A stretch of 39,610 bases of DNA. Source: a virus. The notes below the pieces were generated by a model, which ran no database searches, was not told the DNA's origin, and saw only the letters and a program-made list of their open reading frames with translations. Shown here piece by piece: positions 22,904 to 30,230 of the stretch. The number at the start of each line of letters is the position of its first letter. Position 1 is the first letter of the stretch. The stretch is from the IMG/VR virus record IMGVR_UViG_3300035212_000256, positions 1 to 39,610 of that record; one strand, given 5' to 3'. The translations under genes and the position numbers were made by a program.

Positions 22904-23170
22904 ATGTATAAGTTCACATCCGAAGCAAATTGTATAGGCATAGATGTTGAGATGTTCTTTACAGAAGAAGGAAGTGGTACATTTAAAGAAGAGAATCTTC
23001 TTAAACGTATCTGTGGTGCATGTACTGTTAAGTCTGAGTGTCTTGACTATGCATTACAAAATAGTGTGCAAGGATGGTGGGGAGGCACATCAGAAATACA
23101 ACGCAAGAGATTGCGTAGACAACTTAATATAATTCCACAACCAGTCATAGTCGAAAGGAACTACGCATGA
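22904..23170 (+). CDS. WhiB-family iron-sulfur regulator
   Basis: 88 residues. C10, C37-x2-C40 and C46 are the four ligands of the WhiB [4Fe-4S] cluster, and QGWWGGTSEIQRKRLRR (56-72) is the WhiB G(V/I)WGG turn followed by the basic C-terminal helix. WhiB proteins bind the sigma factor of actinobacterial RNA polymerase and change promoter choice; phage copies can repress host genes. CAGGAGGATAA gives a strong SD. Near the end of the early operon, after two zinc ribbons and a sigma-like gene. This is the best single indicator of the host phylum. Confidence 0.93.
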   Translation: MYKFTSEANCIGIDVEMFFTEEGSGTFKEENLLKRICGACTVKSECLDYALQNSVQGWWGGTSEIQRKRLRRQLNIIPQPVIVERNYA

Positions 23171-23361
23171 GCGTATTAGAACTAGCAACAGGAGTATTTA
23201 TCGCACTTACATTAAGGGATGTTCTTAATACAGGTAGCAATCTTGTGGTGTCATGGCTCAATGCCAGACGCTATCGCCTTCTACTAGAGGAAACAGCCGA
23301 AGAACTATATGGCTATGAAGAGGCTAAGGTAAAGGCTAAGAAGCCTAAAGCAAAGCGTTAG
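23167..23361 (+). CDS. Small membrane-associated protein
   Basis: 64 residues. A hydrophobic N-terminal segment (LELATGVFIALTL) is followed by NLVVSWLNARRY, an acidic helix and a Lys-rich tail (KVKAKKPKAKR). The ATG overlaps the WhiB stop by ATGA. Last rightward gene, immediately before the bidirectional terminator. Function unknown. Confidence 0.65.
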   Translation: MSVLELATGVFIALTLRDVLNTGSNLVVSWLNARRYRLLLEETAEELYGYEEAKVKAKKPKAKR

Positions 23362-23368
23362 AAAACAG

Positions 23369-23414
23369 AAAAGACCCCCACCTGGTAGGTTAAAGTACCA
23401 GAGTGGGGGCTTTT
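23369..23414. terminator. Bidirectional terminator between converging operons
   Basis: AAAAG-A-CCCCCAC (23369-23381) pairs with GTGGGGGCTTTT (23403-23414), with CTGGTA (23382-23387) paired to TACCAG (23396-23401) inside and a GGTTAAAG loop. A T-run follows the stem on both strands (CTTTT and, on the minus strand, GTCTTTTC). It ends the early operon on the plus strand and the late operon on the minus strand. Confidence 0.9.
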
Positions 23415-23423
23415 GTGTCTGTA

Positions 23424-23443
23424 TGGGGCTGCTAGGCCCCTTA
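23424..23443. terminator. Second small hairpin after the holin gene
   Basis: GGGGC and GCCCC around TGCTAG (inside 23424-23443), about 9 bases downstream of the holin stop on the minus strand. With the larger stem at 23369-23414 it makes a two-step terminator for leftward late transcription. Weak alone, as no long T-run follows directly. Confidence 0.5.
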
Positions 23444-23451
23444 AAATGCTA

Positions 23452-23655
23452 TTATAATGAGCCAGGACCGTAATCTTTAGAGTTCTTATTAGCCCATTTA
23501 GCCAATGGCGCAGCCAATGCGCCGATTAGAATGGCATACTGTGGAGCCATGTCAGTAATAAGGGCAATGCCCATAGTCACGGCAGCAGCCACGACAGCAA
23601 GGGCGTAATCCCTGACAGCCTTCTTATGCTTTTCAGATAGTTTAAACTTCTTCAT
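23452..23655 (-). CDS. Holin candidate
   Basis: 67 residues with a basic amphipathic start (MKKFKLSEKHKKAVRDY) and two hydrophobic segments (about 18-35, ALAVVAAAVTMGIALI, and 39-53, YAILIGALAAPLAKW), then a charged tail. Two-span holins of this size are common. It overlaps the endolysin stop by ATGA and is the last late gene. The membrane pore it forms would release the endolysin to the wall. Confidence 0.8.
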   Translation of the reverse strand: MKKFKLSEKHKKAVRDYALAVVAAAVTMGIALITDMAPQYAILIGALAAPLAKWANKNSKDYGPGSL

Positions 23656-24098
23656 TTTGTATCCTTTTTTGGTAGTCGTTTTACTTTGGAAACAATCTTG
23701 TTTACCGCTTTAGCCTTGCCCAGCCAAGGAAACCATGCAGATGTATCACTGCCACAGCCATCCTTGATGGAGATATGCAGATGCTTATCGTGTTTGTTAG
23801 CCCCTGTGTATGGATAGATACCATTTTTCTGTGACCAAATACGTCCCTGAAATATAAGATACTTTACACGCTTGTCTTCTTGCAGTTTAATAAATAGTTC
23901 TACGCAGTTAATCCCATTTGCTGGGTCATGCGTTAAGTCAACTGCATATCCTGTGTTGTGATCTGAATTAGGATTCTGATTCAGATGCGCTGCTGATGGT
24001 AGTAGCCCATCGCTTGCCTTCTTGCGCTTAGGGCGCAAGGCTGTTGCTTGTCTAAGCACTGCTATCGCTGCAGGTGTTGCTCTCTTTGCGATTTTCAT
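23652..24098 (-). CDS. Endolysin, M15-type D,D- or L,D-peptidase
   Basis: 148 residues. SDHNTGYAVD with H47 and D54, plus KHLHISI with H106 and H108, form the zinc site of the M15 (VanY / L-alanyl-D-glutamate peptidase) family. It would cut peptide cross-links or stem peptides of peptidoglycan. There is no signal peptide, which fits release through the holin next door. A basic tail (KRLPKKDTK) may bind the wall. ATGA/TAATG overlaps on both sides place it in the lysis cassette. Confidence 0.9.
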   Translation of the reverse strand: MKIAKRATPAAIAVLRQATALRPKRKKASDGLLPSAAHLNQNPNSDHNTGYAVDLTHDPANGINCVELFIKLQEDKRVKYLIFQGRIWSQKNGIYPYTGANKHDKHLHISIKDGCGSDTSAWFPWLGKAKAVNKIVSKVKRLPKKDTK

Positions 24099-24298
24099 TA
24101 ATTGTTTCTTTCAAATAGTAATTTATATATGTCGTCTACTCTGCCTTCAAGACGATTGACTTGATCTTTGAGTGAGTTACCACCGTTGGGCCTTAGTTCA
24201 TACAAAAAATGTTTTACTAACCATTTAATGAAGATAGTAAATCCTCCTATAATACTAAATATGCCAACTATTACAGCAACCCACTCATTTACTGTCAT
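24098..24298 (-). CDS. Membrane protein with coiled coil, lysis-cassette member
   Basis: 66 residues. One hydrophobic segment (about 5-27, EWVAVIVGIFSIIGGFTIFI) is followed by a LRPNGGNSLKDQVNRLEGRV coiled coil. This layout is common in small phage proteins beside endolysins and is often called holin-like or antiholin. Stop-start overlap with both neighbours. It could be a second holin, an antiholin or a spanin-like anchor. Confidence 0.7.
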   Translation of the reverse strand: MTVNEWVAVIVGIFSIIGGFTIFIKWLVKHFLYELRPNGGNSLKDQVNRLEGRVDDIYKLLFERNN

Positions 24299-26352
24299 GA
24301 AACAGTCCTTACAGTAATTTCAATAATGCCACCATAGCCAGAGAAAGCACCGCTAGGTGGTGTACTGCGTATGAAAGAAATTTTTTCAATTTGTACTTGA
24401 TTCATTTCTTGAGTATTTAAATCTTGAAACAACACTATATCCCCAAACTGTTCTAACTTATCTAGTTCAAGTATGCGATCAAAGGCTCTGCCTTTATAGC
24501 CTACAATAACTCCATTGCGATCTGTTTCCGTATCAAAGTTAAATACTGGGTATCTAATTAATCTTTGACGTGGTGTAGCAATGGTTGCTTTAGCCTGATA
24601 GCCCTTAAAGGTTGGGCCCTTACTTGTATCTGTTGCATCTCGATATAAAATAAATTTATATGCTAGATATTCTTGTGGAGATGATGGATTAGAAGTAGCA
24701 ACCTCTGGACCACCAGTACTTCCATCGTAAGATATAACATTATATTCTATGCCAGTAGTGGCTTCAGTATCATCTTGAGCGACTGTATTCATCGTCATTG
24801 AACCATACTTAAAGTTTCCTCGGCCTAACAAACGCTTAAAGTTTTTAGGTTCTAGTGTGCCAAAACGAATTTTACCTGTAGTTAAGTAACCTTCTGTACG
24901 TAAAGTTGCAGAATCTTCAATGTAAATTGTGCCATCTACTGTGCCATTATTTGCTGTACAAAATACAATTCTATCAGCAACCGATGAGTCATCATTACCG
25001 ACAAAAGCACAAGCAGTTGTTTTATATCCAGAAACACCATCTTGATATACGTCATTAGCATAGGCAAAACGCAATGGTGCTATTTCATTTGATAGATCAA
25101 TACGAATTAATCCAGGCTCACCTGCTACGCCAGTAGCACACCATACATAATGGTCGCGTGAAGCAAAGTCAAAACAAGGTTGGCTAGTTTCTACAATCAA
25201 TGGACCATAATTAATAGAACCATCTTGATCTGATACAGAAGCAACACGAATACCACGATTAGTACCAATCATCATATAGCCAAGATAGTAATAAATCTTA
25301 TGTACTATTTCACCTACTGGTAGTTCGGCTGCTACCACCGATGAGGTAAGGGCTGGCATTGCACCTGCTGTAGATAGTGTGAACTTTTCAATAGTAGATT
25401 GAATGCCGTTATATCCAGCAATATAAATTGCTGGACCAGATGCTGTTATGCTGGTATAAACATGAGTAGTTGACGGATGCGTATAAAGAAGTACTGGTGT
25501 GGACGAAACCAATGGTGGACACTCATATACTTTATTATCAGCGCAGATTACTAAGCGCTGCTTTATATATTCAATAACAGCATTTGAAATAATCTGACTG
25601 TTATCAAATACCTTGAACTCATCGGCTGTACTAGCAGAAGAACCAGTCAGTGGCTTACCAAATACTGTTAACTTAGTTGTGCCACCAACGGTAGCATTGG
25701 TAACCCAGTATGCTTTAGTTCCATCATCACAGATAGCATAGACTGGATAGACACCAGCACCAGCAGTATAGTCAATAAAATGAGTTACCGTTCCATTCGC
25801 TGCAATCTTGTCTACATCATACTCATCTAGTAATAATACACCCTTAGTTGTGTTCCATTTAATTGAGCGCAAGTGTTGCTGTGTCACACCATTAGATGCA
25901 ATAGTTCCAGTAGTTAAGTGAGTAGATGTACAGGATTTAAGTAGTGTTGCCTGTCCCTTGGTCCAGACATCAACACCTTTGCTATCAGCAAAGCGGTAAT
26001 GTCCTGATTCATCGTTAGTTATCGGGTCATAAAATGTAATACCTGAACCGCTATGGAAAGACATCTGTGAGCGCAGCCACCAACCAGTTAACGATTGCTC
26101 TCCAGGTTCTTGACCATTATCAAATTGATCTTTACGAAATGGTGCAGTTTCACGAATAGCAACATTCTTGTCACTAACTGCAGAGATAAATGGCATACCA
26201 GAAATAGCCATATCATAAGATATGTTTGTATTTTGCCAGATAGCATCAGTAGATACAATACCAATATCGGCAGTTGCTCTTGCAATAGGTAAGCCGTCGC
26301 CCGCTAAGGGCCATACGTTGCCATCACCTTCGGTAATATCTCTACCAGTCAC
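24295..26352 (-). CDS. Beta-rich tail protein, nozzle candidate
   Basis: 685 residues, GTG start at 26352 with AAGGAGTAAC before it. Almost entirely beta-rich with repeated blades (for example TKAYWVTNATVGG, RLVICADNKVYECP, GPAIYIAGYNG), which suggests a beta-propeller as in the nozzle proteins of podoviruses (T7 gp12 type). The late-operon position between the receptor proteins and lysis cassette, plus the absence of tube and tape measure, supports a short-tail nozzle or baseplate-like hub. Assignment is by fold impression and order only. Confidence 0.6.
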   Translation of the reverse strand: MTGRDITEGDGNVWPLAGDGLPIARATADIGIVSTDAIWQNTNISYDMAISGMPFISAVSDKNVAIRETAPFRKDQFDNGQEPGEQSLTGWWLRSQMSFHSGSGITFYDPITNDESGHYRFADSKGVDVWTKGQATLLKSCTSTHLTTGTIASNGVTQQHLRSIKWNTTKGVLLLDEYDVDKIAANGTVTHFIDYTAGAGVYPVYAICDDGTKAYWVTNATVGGTTKLTVFGKPLTGSSASTADEFKVFDNSQIISNAVIEYIKQRLVICADNKVYECPPLVSSTPVLLYTHPSTTHVYTSITASGPAIYIAGYNGIQSTIEKFTLSTAGAMPALTSSVVAAELPVGEIVHKIYYYLGYMMIGTNRGIRVASVSDQDGSINYGPLIVETSQPCFDFASRDHYVWCATGVAGEPGLIRIDLSNEIAPLRFAYANDVYQDGVSGYKTTACAFVGNDDSSVADRIVFCTANNGTVDGTIYIEDSATLRTEGYLTTGKIRFGTLEPKNFKRLLGRGNFKYGSMTMNTVAQDDTEATTGIEYNVISYDGSTGGPEVATSNPSSPQEYLAYKFILYRDATDTSKGPTFKGYQAKATIATPRQRLIRYPVFNFDTETDRNGVIVGYKGRAFDRILELDKLEQFGDIVLFQDLNTQEMNQVQIEKISFIRSTPPSGAFSGYGGIIEITVRTVS

Positions 26353-26361
26353 CGTTACTCC

Positions 26362-26445
26362 TTAGTATATTTGTTCTTCAGATTCATCTATTGCATCGTC
26401 AATGTCCCACAATAATGGAACTATCTCAGTTACTAGTGTGTTCAA
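26362..26445 (-). CDS. Possible 27-residue microprotein, TTG start
   Basis: TTG at 26445 lies 7 bases after GGGAG and opens a frame ending with TAA at 26362: hydrophobic NTLVTEIVPLLW, then acidic DIDDAIDESEEQIY. Its stop runs into the AAGGAG site of the nozzle gene, as for the coupled genes elsewhere. It could be a leader that couples translation of the next gene rather than a functional protein. Confidence 0.35.
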   Translation of the reverse strand: MNTLVTEIVPLLWDIDDAIDESEEQIY

Positions 26446-26484
26446 AACACATCTCCCGTTATAGTAAATAAACTATATTAAACT

Positions 26485-26514
26485 TCTATATTCAAATGCG
26501 TACATAAGTGTCAA
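26485..26514 (-). promoter_or_regulatory. Internal late promoter candidate
   Basis: On the minus strand TTGACA (plus 26509-26514) stands 18 bases before TATAGA (plus 26485-26490), and a TATAGT follows a little later. It is in the only sizeable gap of the tail region (26353-26533). It would drive the nozzle, endolysin and holin genes separately from the long late operon. Confidence 0.5.
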
Positions 26515-26533
26515 AACCTAACAGGTGTGAGGC

Positions 26534-26764
26534 TTACTTTGTAATTGCAGCGATTTCTTCGTCAGTCAAGCCTAGTGCTTGCAACTTATTTTGAGCAGAT
26601 AATTTGGCTGCTGCTTGGGCTTCTTCTATTACTTGGGCTTCGGCACGCTGCGCTTCTTCTATCACGCGGTCTGCTTCCATTTGTGCTACTTCTTCATCTG
26701 TTAGTTCTACTTCTAGAACTTCTCCAGTAGTGCAGTTAACTTCGATTCGTTTTGGATTAGGCAT
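26534..26764 (-). CDS. Small acidic protein after the paralogous trio, possible tail chaperone
   Basis: 76 residues from ATG 26764 (MPNPKRIEVNCTTGEV), chosen for the GGAG site 7 bases upstream; an ATG at 26830 would overlap the previous gene by 74 bases. VEVELTDEEVAQ-type start of a long acidic/Glu-Ala helix, then KLQALGLTDEEIAAI at the end. This is similar in style to small tail-fibre assembly or chaperone proteins. Not firmly assigned. Confidence 0.6.
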   Translation of the reverse strand: MPNPKRIEVNCTTGEVLEVELTDEEVAQMEADRVIEEAQRAEAQVIEEAQAAAKLSAQNKLQALGLTDEEIAAITK

Positions 26765-27263
26765 TTGATACTCCATATAGATAGGCGGTTGTGTACTGGA
26801 AGTGATTTGTTGTTCCAGAAAAAATTTCAATTGAGGTTATAGCAGCGGTACTAAGCCAAGCACCGCTGTTTAGATAAGTGTAAGAAGTTACGGCATTATT
26901 TTCTGCTATTGAATCAGAGTTAAGACTTTTATTTGTAGAACTTGCATAATTTGGAATATAAATATCCGCACTTCCAAAAACATTTGCAGCAAAGTTGTTG
27001 CCAGGAACAAGTATAGACTGGGTATTTGTATTAGAAACACTGACAACAGTAGCGCCATCTCCTCTGACTGCTCTACTGCTGCGATTAGTACCAGCACCAT
27101 TAAATCTAACTGCAAGAGGTAATGGTGCGGTAGCGCTATCATGTCGCCCAGAAAACTTTACAATTAAATCTGTGTAACCACTGGGAATACTGCTGAATGT
27201 AATAGTTGTAACACCACCTGAGCCGACTTCTACGCCTGGACCGATTTGATTAAATGTTGGCAT
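26757..27263 (-). CDS. Third member of a tandem beta-rich trio, receptor-side candidate
   Basis: 168 residues: GSGGVTTITFSSIPSGYTDL, later ASSTNKSLNSDSIAENN, ending in a TTAYLYGVSNA strand. The same scheme (Ile/Thr-rich strand, IPGTYxDL turn, Leu/Ile strand, Asn/Ser loop, final YGI strand) recurs in the two upstream genes. A compact jelly-roll-like fold is likely, and the place after a tail fibre suggests attachment to host polysaccharide or fibre decoration. TAATG overlap with the previous gene. Confidence 0.7.
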   Translation of the reverse strand: MPTFNQIGPGVEVGSGGVTTITFSSIPSGYTDLIVKFSGRHDSATAPLPLAVRFNGAGTNRSSRAVRGDGATVVSVSNTNTQSILVPGNNFAANVFGSADIYIPNYASSTNKSLNSDSIAENNAVTSYTYLNSGAWLSTAAITSIEIFSGTTNHFQYTTAYLYGVSNA

Positions 27264-27802
27264 TATTCCGCCTTTATTCCGTAGAGTGTAAAACTTGAAC
27301 TAGCAATAAAACTTGCACCACTTTGGCTAGGTTCTAAAACAATTGAGGTAATTGCAGCAGTGTTTCTCCACATTCCAACTTTTGCCATAGTTCCGTCAAC
27401 ATTTGTTGTACCATTTTGACCTGACCCTCGATGGAGAACTGTTTTGAAGGTTGTTGTAGCGCTGTAGTTTTGGATATTAATTACATTCGAACTAAATACG
27501 GCTGAGGTATTTGCCAAAAGATTAATGGTATCATCGTTTGTATTTCTTTCTGATACTACTGTATTGCCTCCCCCTGTATTTCTAGCAAATAAAGATGTAG
27601 CAGAATAATTAGTACCACTGGTACTATTATCACCATTGAAATATATATGAGGGTAGTTCATATTGTTAAATGTTGATTGGTCTGCTTGCATATTTGCTAT
27701 CAATACCAAGTCAGTATAAGTACCTGGAATGCTTGAAAATGTAATTGTCCGCGTTAATGTTCCTAAAGTCTGAGTCGCTATTTTCTCGTAAGTTGTTGTC
27801 AT
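27263..27802 (-). CDS. Second member of a tandem beta-rich trio, receptor-side candidate
   Basis: 179 residues: IATQTLGTLTRTITFSSIPG then TYTDLVLIANMQADQ, later FKTVLHRGSGQNGTTN and the final SFTLYGIKAE. Same layout as its neighbours but diverged in sequence. AAGGGGTAGTC before the ATG is a good SD. See the trio finding for how they may relate. Confidence 0.7.
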   Translation of the reverse strand: MTTTYEKIATQTLGTLTRTITFSSIPGTYTDLVLIANMQADQSTFNNMNYPHIYFNGDNSTSGTNYSATSLFARNTGGGNTVVSERNTNDDTINLLANTSAVFSSNVINIQNYSATTTFKTVLHRGSGQNGTTNVDGTMAKVGMWRNTAAITSIVLEPSQSGASFIASSSFTLYGIKAE

Positions 27803-27804
27803 GA

Positions 27805-28359
27805 CTACCCCTTAATTCCATAAAGTGCGTACCTTGAGTGTTGGGCAAAGTTACTTCCAGAGTTTGTAGTGAAAGTAATTGAAGTAATTGCTGAGGTAGA
27901 AAGCCACAATGTAGAACGGAGCATTATTCTTCCGTCCCCGTTAGAATCCCAACCAGTTAAACTTCTTGCAGTTTTATATTTATTAGTAGAAGCATAGTCT
28001 AGAATATCAATAATTCCTGCACCAAAAGCACTCGCTGTGGCAGTATTTCCTGTAATGGTAAGTGAAAGCGGAATAGCATTTCCAAGGTCTTGGCTGGAAG
28101 CAGTTGAACCATTTCCAATTAATGAGTGCATACGATAATTGGTTGTTGTTGTATCTGAATTGAAGGTCATCTTTACATTGCCTTCTACTGCGGAAGCCAA
28201 GTCTCTAGAAATCCCACGAATTTGTAAATGCTTATAGGTTCCAGGAATAGAGGTAAAGGCAATAGATGACTGCCCACCCGAGCCGACAGTTACGGTTGCA
28301 ATTGATTCATAAGAACCTTTTTGTATTCCAGAAGCAATAATACCTAAACTGATTGCCAT
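27805..28359 (-). CDS. First member of a tandem beta-rich trio, receptor-side candidate
   Basis: 184 residues from ATG 28359 (MAISLGIIASGIQKGSYESI), chosen because it makes TAATG with the tail-fibre stop; an earlier ATG at 28386 would overlap the fibre by 28 bases. IATVTVGSGGQSSIAFTSIP and the GTYKHLQIRG strand define the shared scheme; the last strand is RYALYGIKG. Likely a virion surface protein. Confidence 0.7.
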   Translation of the reverse strand: MAISLGIIASGIQKGSYESIATVTVGSGGQSSIAFTSIPGTYKHLQIRGISRDLASAVEGNVKMTFNSDTTTTNYRMHSLIGNGSTASSQDLGNAIPLSLTITGNTATASAFGAGIIDILDYASTNKYKTARSLTGWDSNGDGRIMLRSTLWLSTSAITSITFTTNSGSNFAQHSRYALYGIKG

Positions 28360-30221
28360 TACACTATGTCTCCAGTAACTAGCCAAGTATCTGTTGCTAT
28401 CTTTATTGCTGAGGCAACCGCGTTAACTGCGCGTAATTTTGGAGAAGTGCTTGTAGCACCAGTTGATAGGATAGTTGTTGTTCCAGGAGTTACCGCCGTA
28501 ATTGTTGGTTGTCCTGCACCAGTAATCCAAGCCACATCAATTCTTGCACCCACTGGGAATGCTACAGAAGCATTGGTTGGGATAGATAGCGTTTGAGCAG
28601 AAGCATTGTTTGATGTAATAAACTTGTTGTTGTCTGTCAGTACAAATGTATATGTAGTTGCTGTATTGGCATTGATTGCTTGGTTAATCTTAGGGTCAGT
28701 TAAAGTCTTGTTAGTAAGAGTTTCTGCACCAGCAAGGGTTACTTCAAGTGCTGCCCAAGAGGATGCAGTTCCATTAGTAGTTAAATACTTACCTGAGTTA
28801 CTAGTCTGGCTAGGTACTACATACTGGGTAGAGTCTGTAGCCACAAGAGTCTTGCTAGTTGGAATTGCAGTACCATTGATAGACGTAGCGGTAGCCACAC
28901 CTAGTATAGGCGTAATAAGGGTTGGTGTATTATCCACTACGAACTTAGTACCAGTACCAGTTTGTGAGGCAATAGACGTTGCACTGCCTACAGATGTGAT
29001 AGGACCAGTTAGGTTAGATGGAGCAAGGACTGCAGTATCAATGTAGTTCTTGGTAACTGCATCCTGCGCATTGGTTGGGTCGCCAAGACCTGTAATCTTG
29101 TTCGTTCCCATAGCAAGAGCACCAGTCATTGTGCTACCAGACTTGAGTACTACAGTGTCAGAAAAGTTTCCTGTGTCAGCAATAGCAGCAGCAATCTCAT
29201 CAAGGGTATCAAGCGTGCTAGGTGCACCACCGATAAGGTTATTGATTGCCGTTCCAACAAATGATGTGGTAGCAATTTGAGTTGTAGCAGTTCCTGCTGT
29301 AGCAGTTGGAGCAGTTGGAGTTCCAGTTAGCGCTGGACTAGCCAACGGAGCATACGTGCTTGATGCTGTGGCTGTAGCCAACTTAGCATCTAATTGAGTT
29401 TGAATAGCAGAAGTTACACCATCAAGGTATCCAAGTTCTGTTGTAGATACTGTTGAGGACGGAGCAATTTTTGTCCAAGCAATCGCAGCAGAAGCATTAA
29501 CATCTGCATCTACAATGCTATTGGCAGCAATGGCTGCTGTAATACTAGCGTTAGCAGTTCCATTAAATGATGCAGAAGTACCAGTTACGTCACCTGTAAG
29601 GCTGATTGTACGCCCTGTGGCTAGTGCTGTGGCTGTTGCTGCGTTACCTGTGGTTGAACCAGATGAGCCAGTAACGTTACCCGTTACGTTACCAGTAACG
29701 TTGCCTGTAATGTTTCCTGTAAAAGTACCAGCGATAGCACCAGTACCAGTAATGGTTGGGCTAGTAATAGTTGGGGTTGCGATGGTAGGAGATGTACCAA
29801 ATACTAAAGAACCAGTACCTGTTTCATCAGAAATAACGCCTCGTAGTTGAGTAGAAGTAGTTGCGGCGTGTGCTGCAAGAGTTCCTTCTGCATGATCGTT
29901 AGCCTCTTGATAGTCACGACCAATAGCCATATGGCGAACCTCTGCACCAGCAGAGTGAGCCTGTGCTACAGAACCGTTAATGTTGCGAACAATTGATAGC
30001 GTATTTCCAGAAACAGGGTTTGTTGTGCTAGAAAATACATCTACAATTTCTTCAAGGGCTGTATCTGGGTCAATAACAATTGTATAGGTTTGATTAGCCG
30101 TCATTGTAATACCGCCCATAAGGGCTGGTCCAGAAACTACTGTAATAGAACCACTGCTAGAAGTAATTGCGGTAGTTAAAGTTGTTCTCTGTGAACGGGA
30201 TGAGTATTTTCTAACTGTCAT
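28359..30221 (-). CDS. Tail fibre protein
   Basis: 620 residues, beta-rich and Thr/Ala/Gly/Ser-rich. It begins MTVRKYSSRSQRTTLTTAI and has a 5-fold repeat of a TGNVTGN-type unit (about residues 165-185), then LDGVTSAIQTQLDAKL, a motif seen in many phage tail fibres, and a C-terminal part rich in LTNKTLTDPKIN and TGAGQPTITAV. A fibrous, trimeric shaft is likely. The gene begins 9 bases after the connector-like gene. It is the probable host-recognition fibre together with the three small genes downstream. Confidence 0.85.
   Translation of the reverse strand: MTVRKYSSRSQRTTLTTAITSSSGSITVVSGPALMGGITMTANQTYTIVIDPDTALEEIVDVFSSTTNPVSGNTLSIVRNINGSVAQAHSAGAEVRHMAIGRDYQEANDHAEGTLAAHAATTSTQLRGVISDETGTGSLVFGTSPTIATPTITSPTITGTGAIAGTFTGNITGNVTGNVTGNVTGSSGSTTGNAATATALATGRTISLTGDVTGTSASFNGTANASITAAIAANSIVDADVNASAAIAWTKIAPSSTVSTTELGYLDGVTSAIQTQLDAKLATATASSTYAPLASPALTGTPTAPTATAGTATTQIATTSFVGTAINNLIGGAPSTLDTLDEIAAAIADTGNFSDTVVLKSGSTMTGALAMGTNKITGLGDPTNAQDAVTKNYIDTAVLAPSNLTGPITSVGSATSIASQTGTGTKFVVDNTPTLITPILGVATATSINGTAIPTSKTLVATDSTQYVVPSQTSNSGKYLTTNGTASSWAALEVTLAGAETLTNKTLTDPKINQAINANTATTYTFVLTDNNKFITSNNASAQTLSIPTNASVAFPVGARIDVAWITGAGQPTITAVTPGTTTILSTGATSTSPKLRAVNAVASAIKIATDTWLVTGDIV
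29669..29728 (-). repeat. 12-base tandem repeat in the tail fibre gene
   Basis: Five imperfect 12-base units beginning CAGTAACGTTAC, CCGTTACGTTAC, CAGTAACGTTGC, CTGTAATGTTTC and CTGTAAAAGTAC (plus strand). They encode the Gly-Asn-Val-Thr repeats of the fibre shaft. The spacing is exactly in frame, so changes in copy number would keep the reading frame. Confidence 0.8.
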
Positions 30222-30230
30222 TGACTATTC

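Noticed and set aside
29669-29728. CRISPR-like repeats
   Set aside because: Units are 12 bases, contiguous and in frame inside a fibre gene; no spacers.
28366-29850. Several plus-strand frames opposite the tail fibre
   Set aside because: They are antisense to a low-complexity Thr/Ala-rich gene, whose complement lacks stops; they have no ribosome binding sites.
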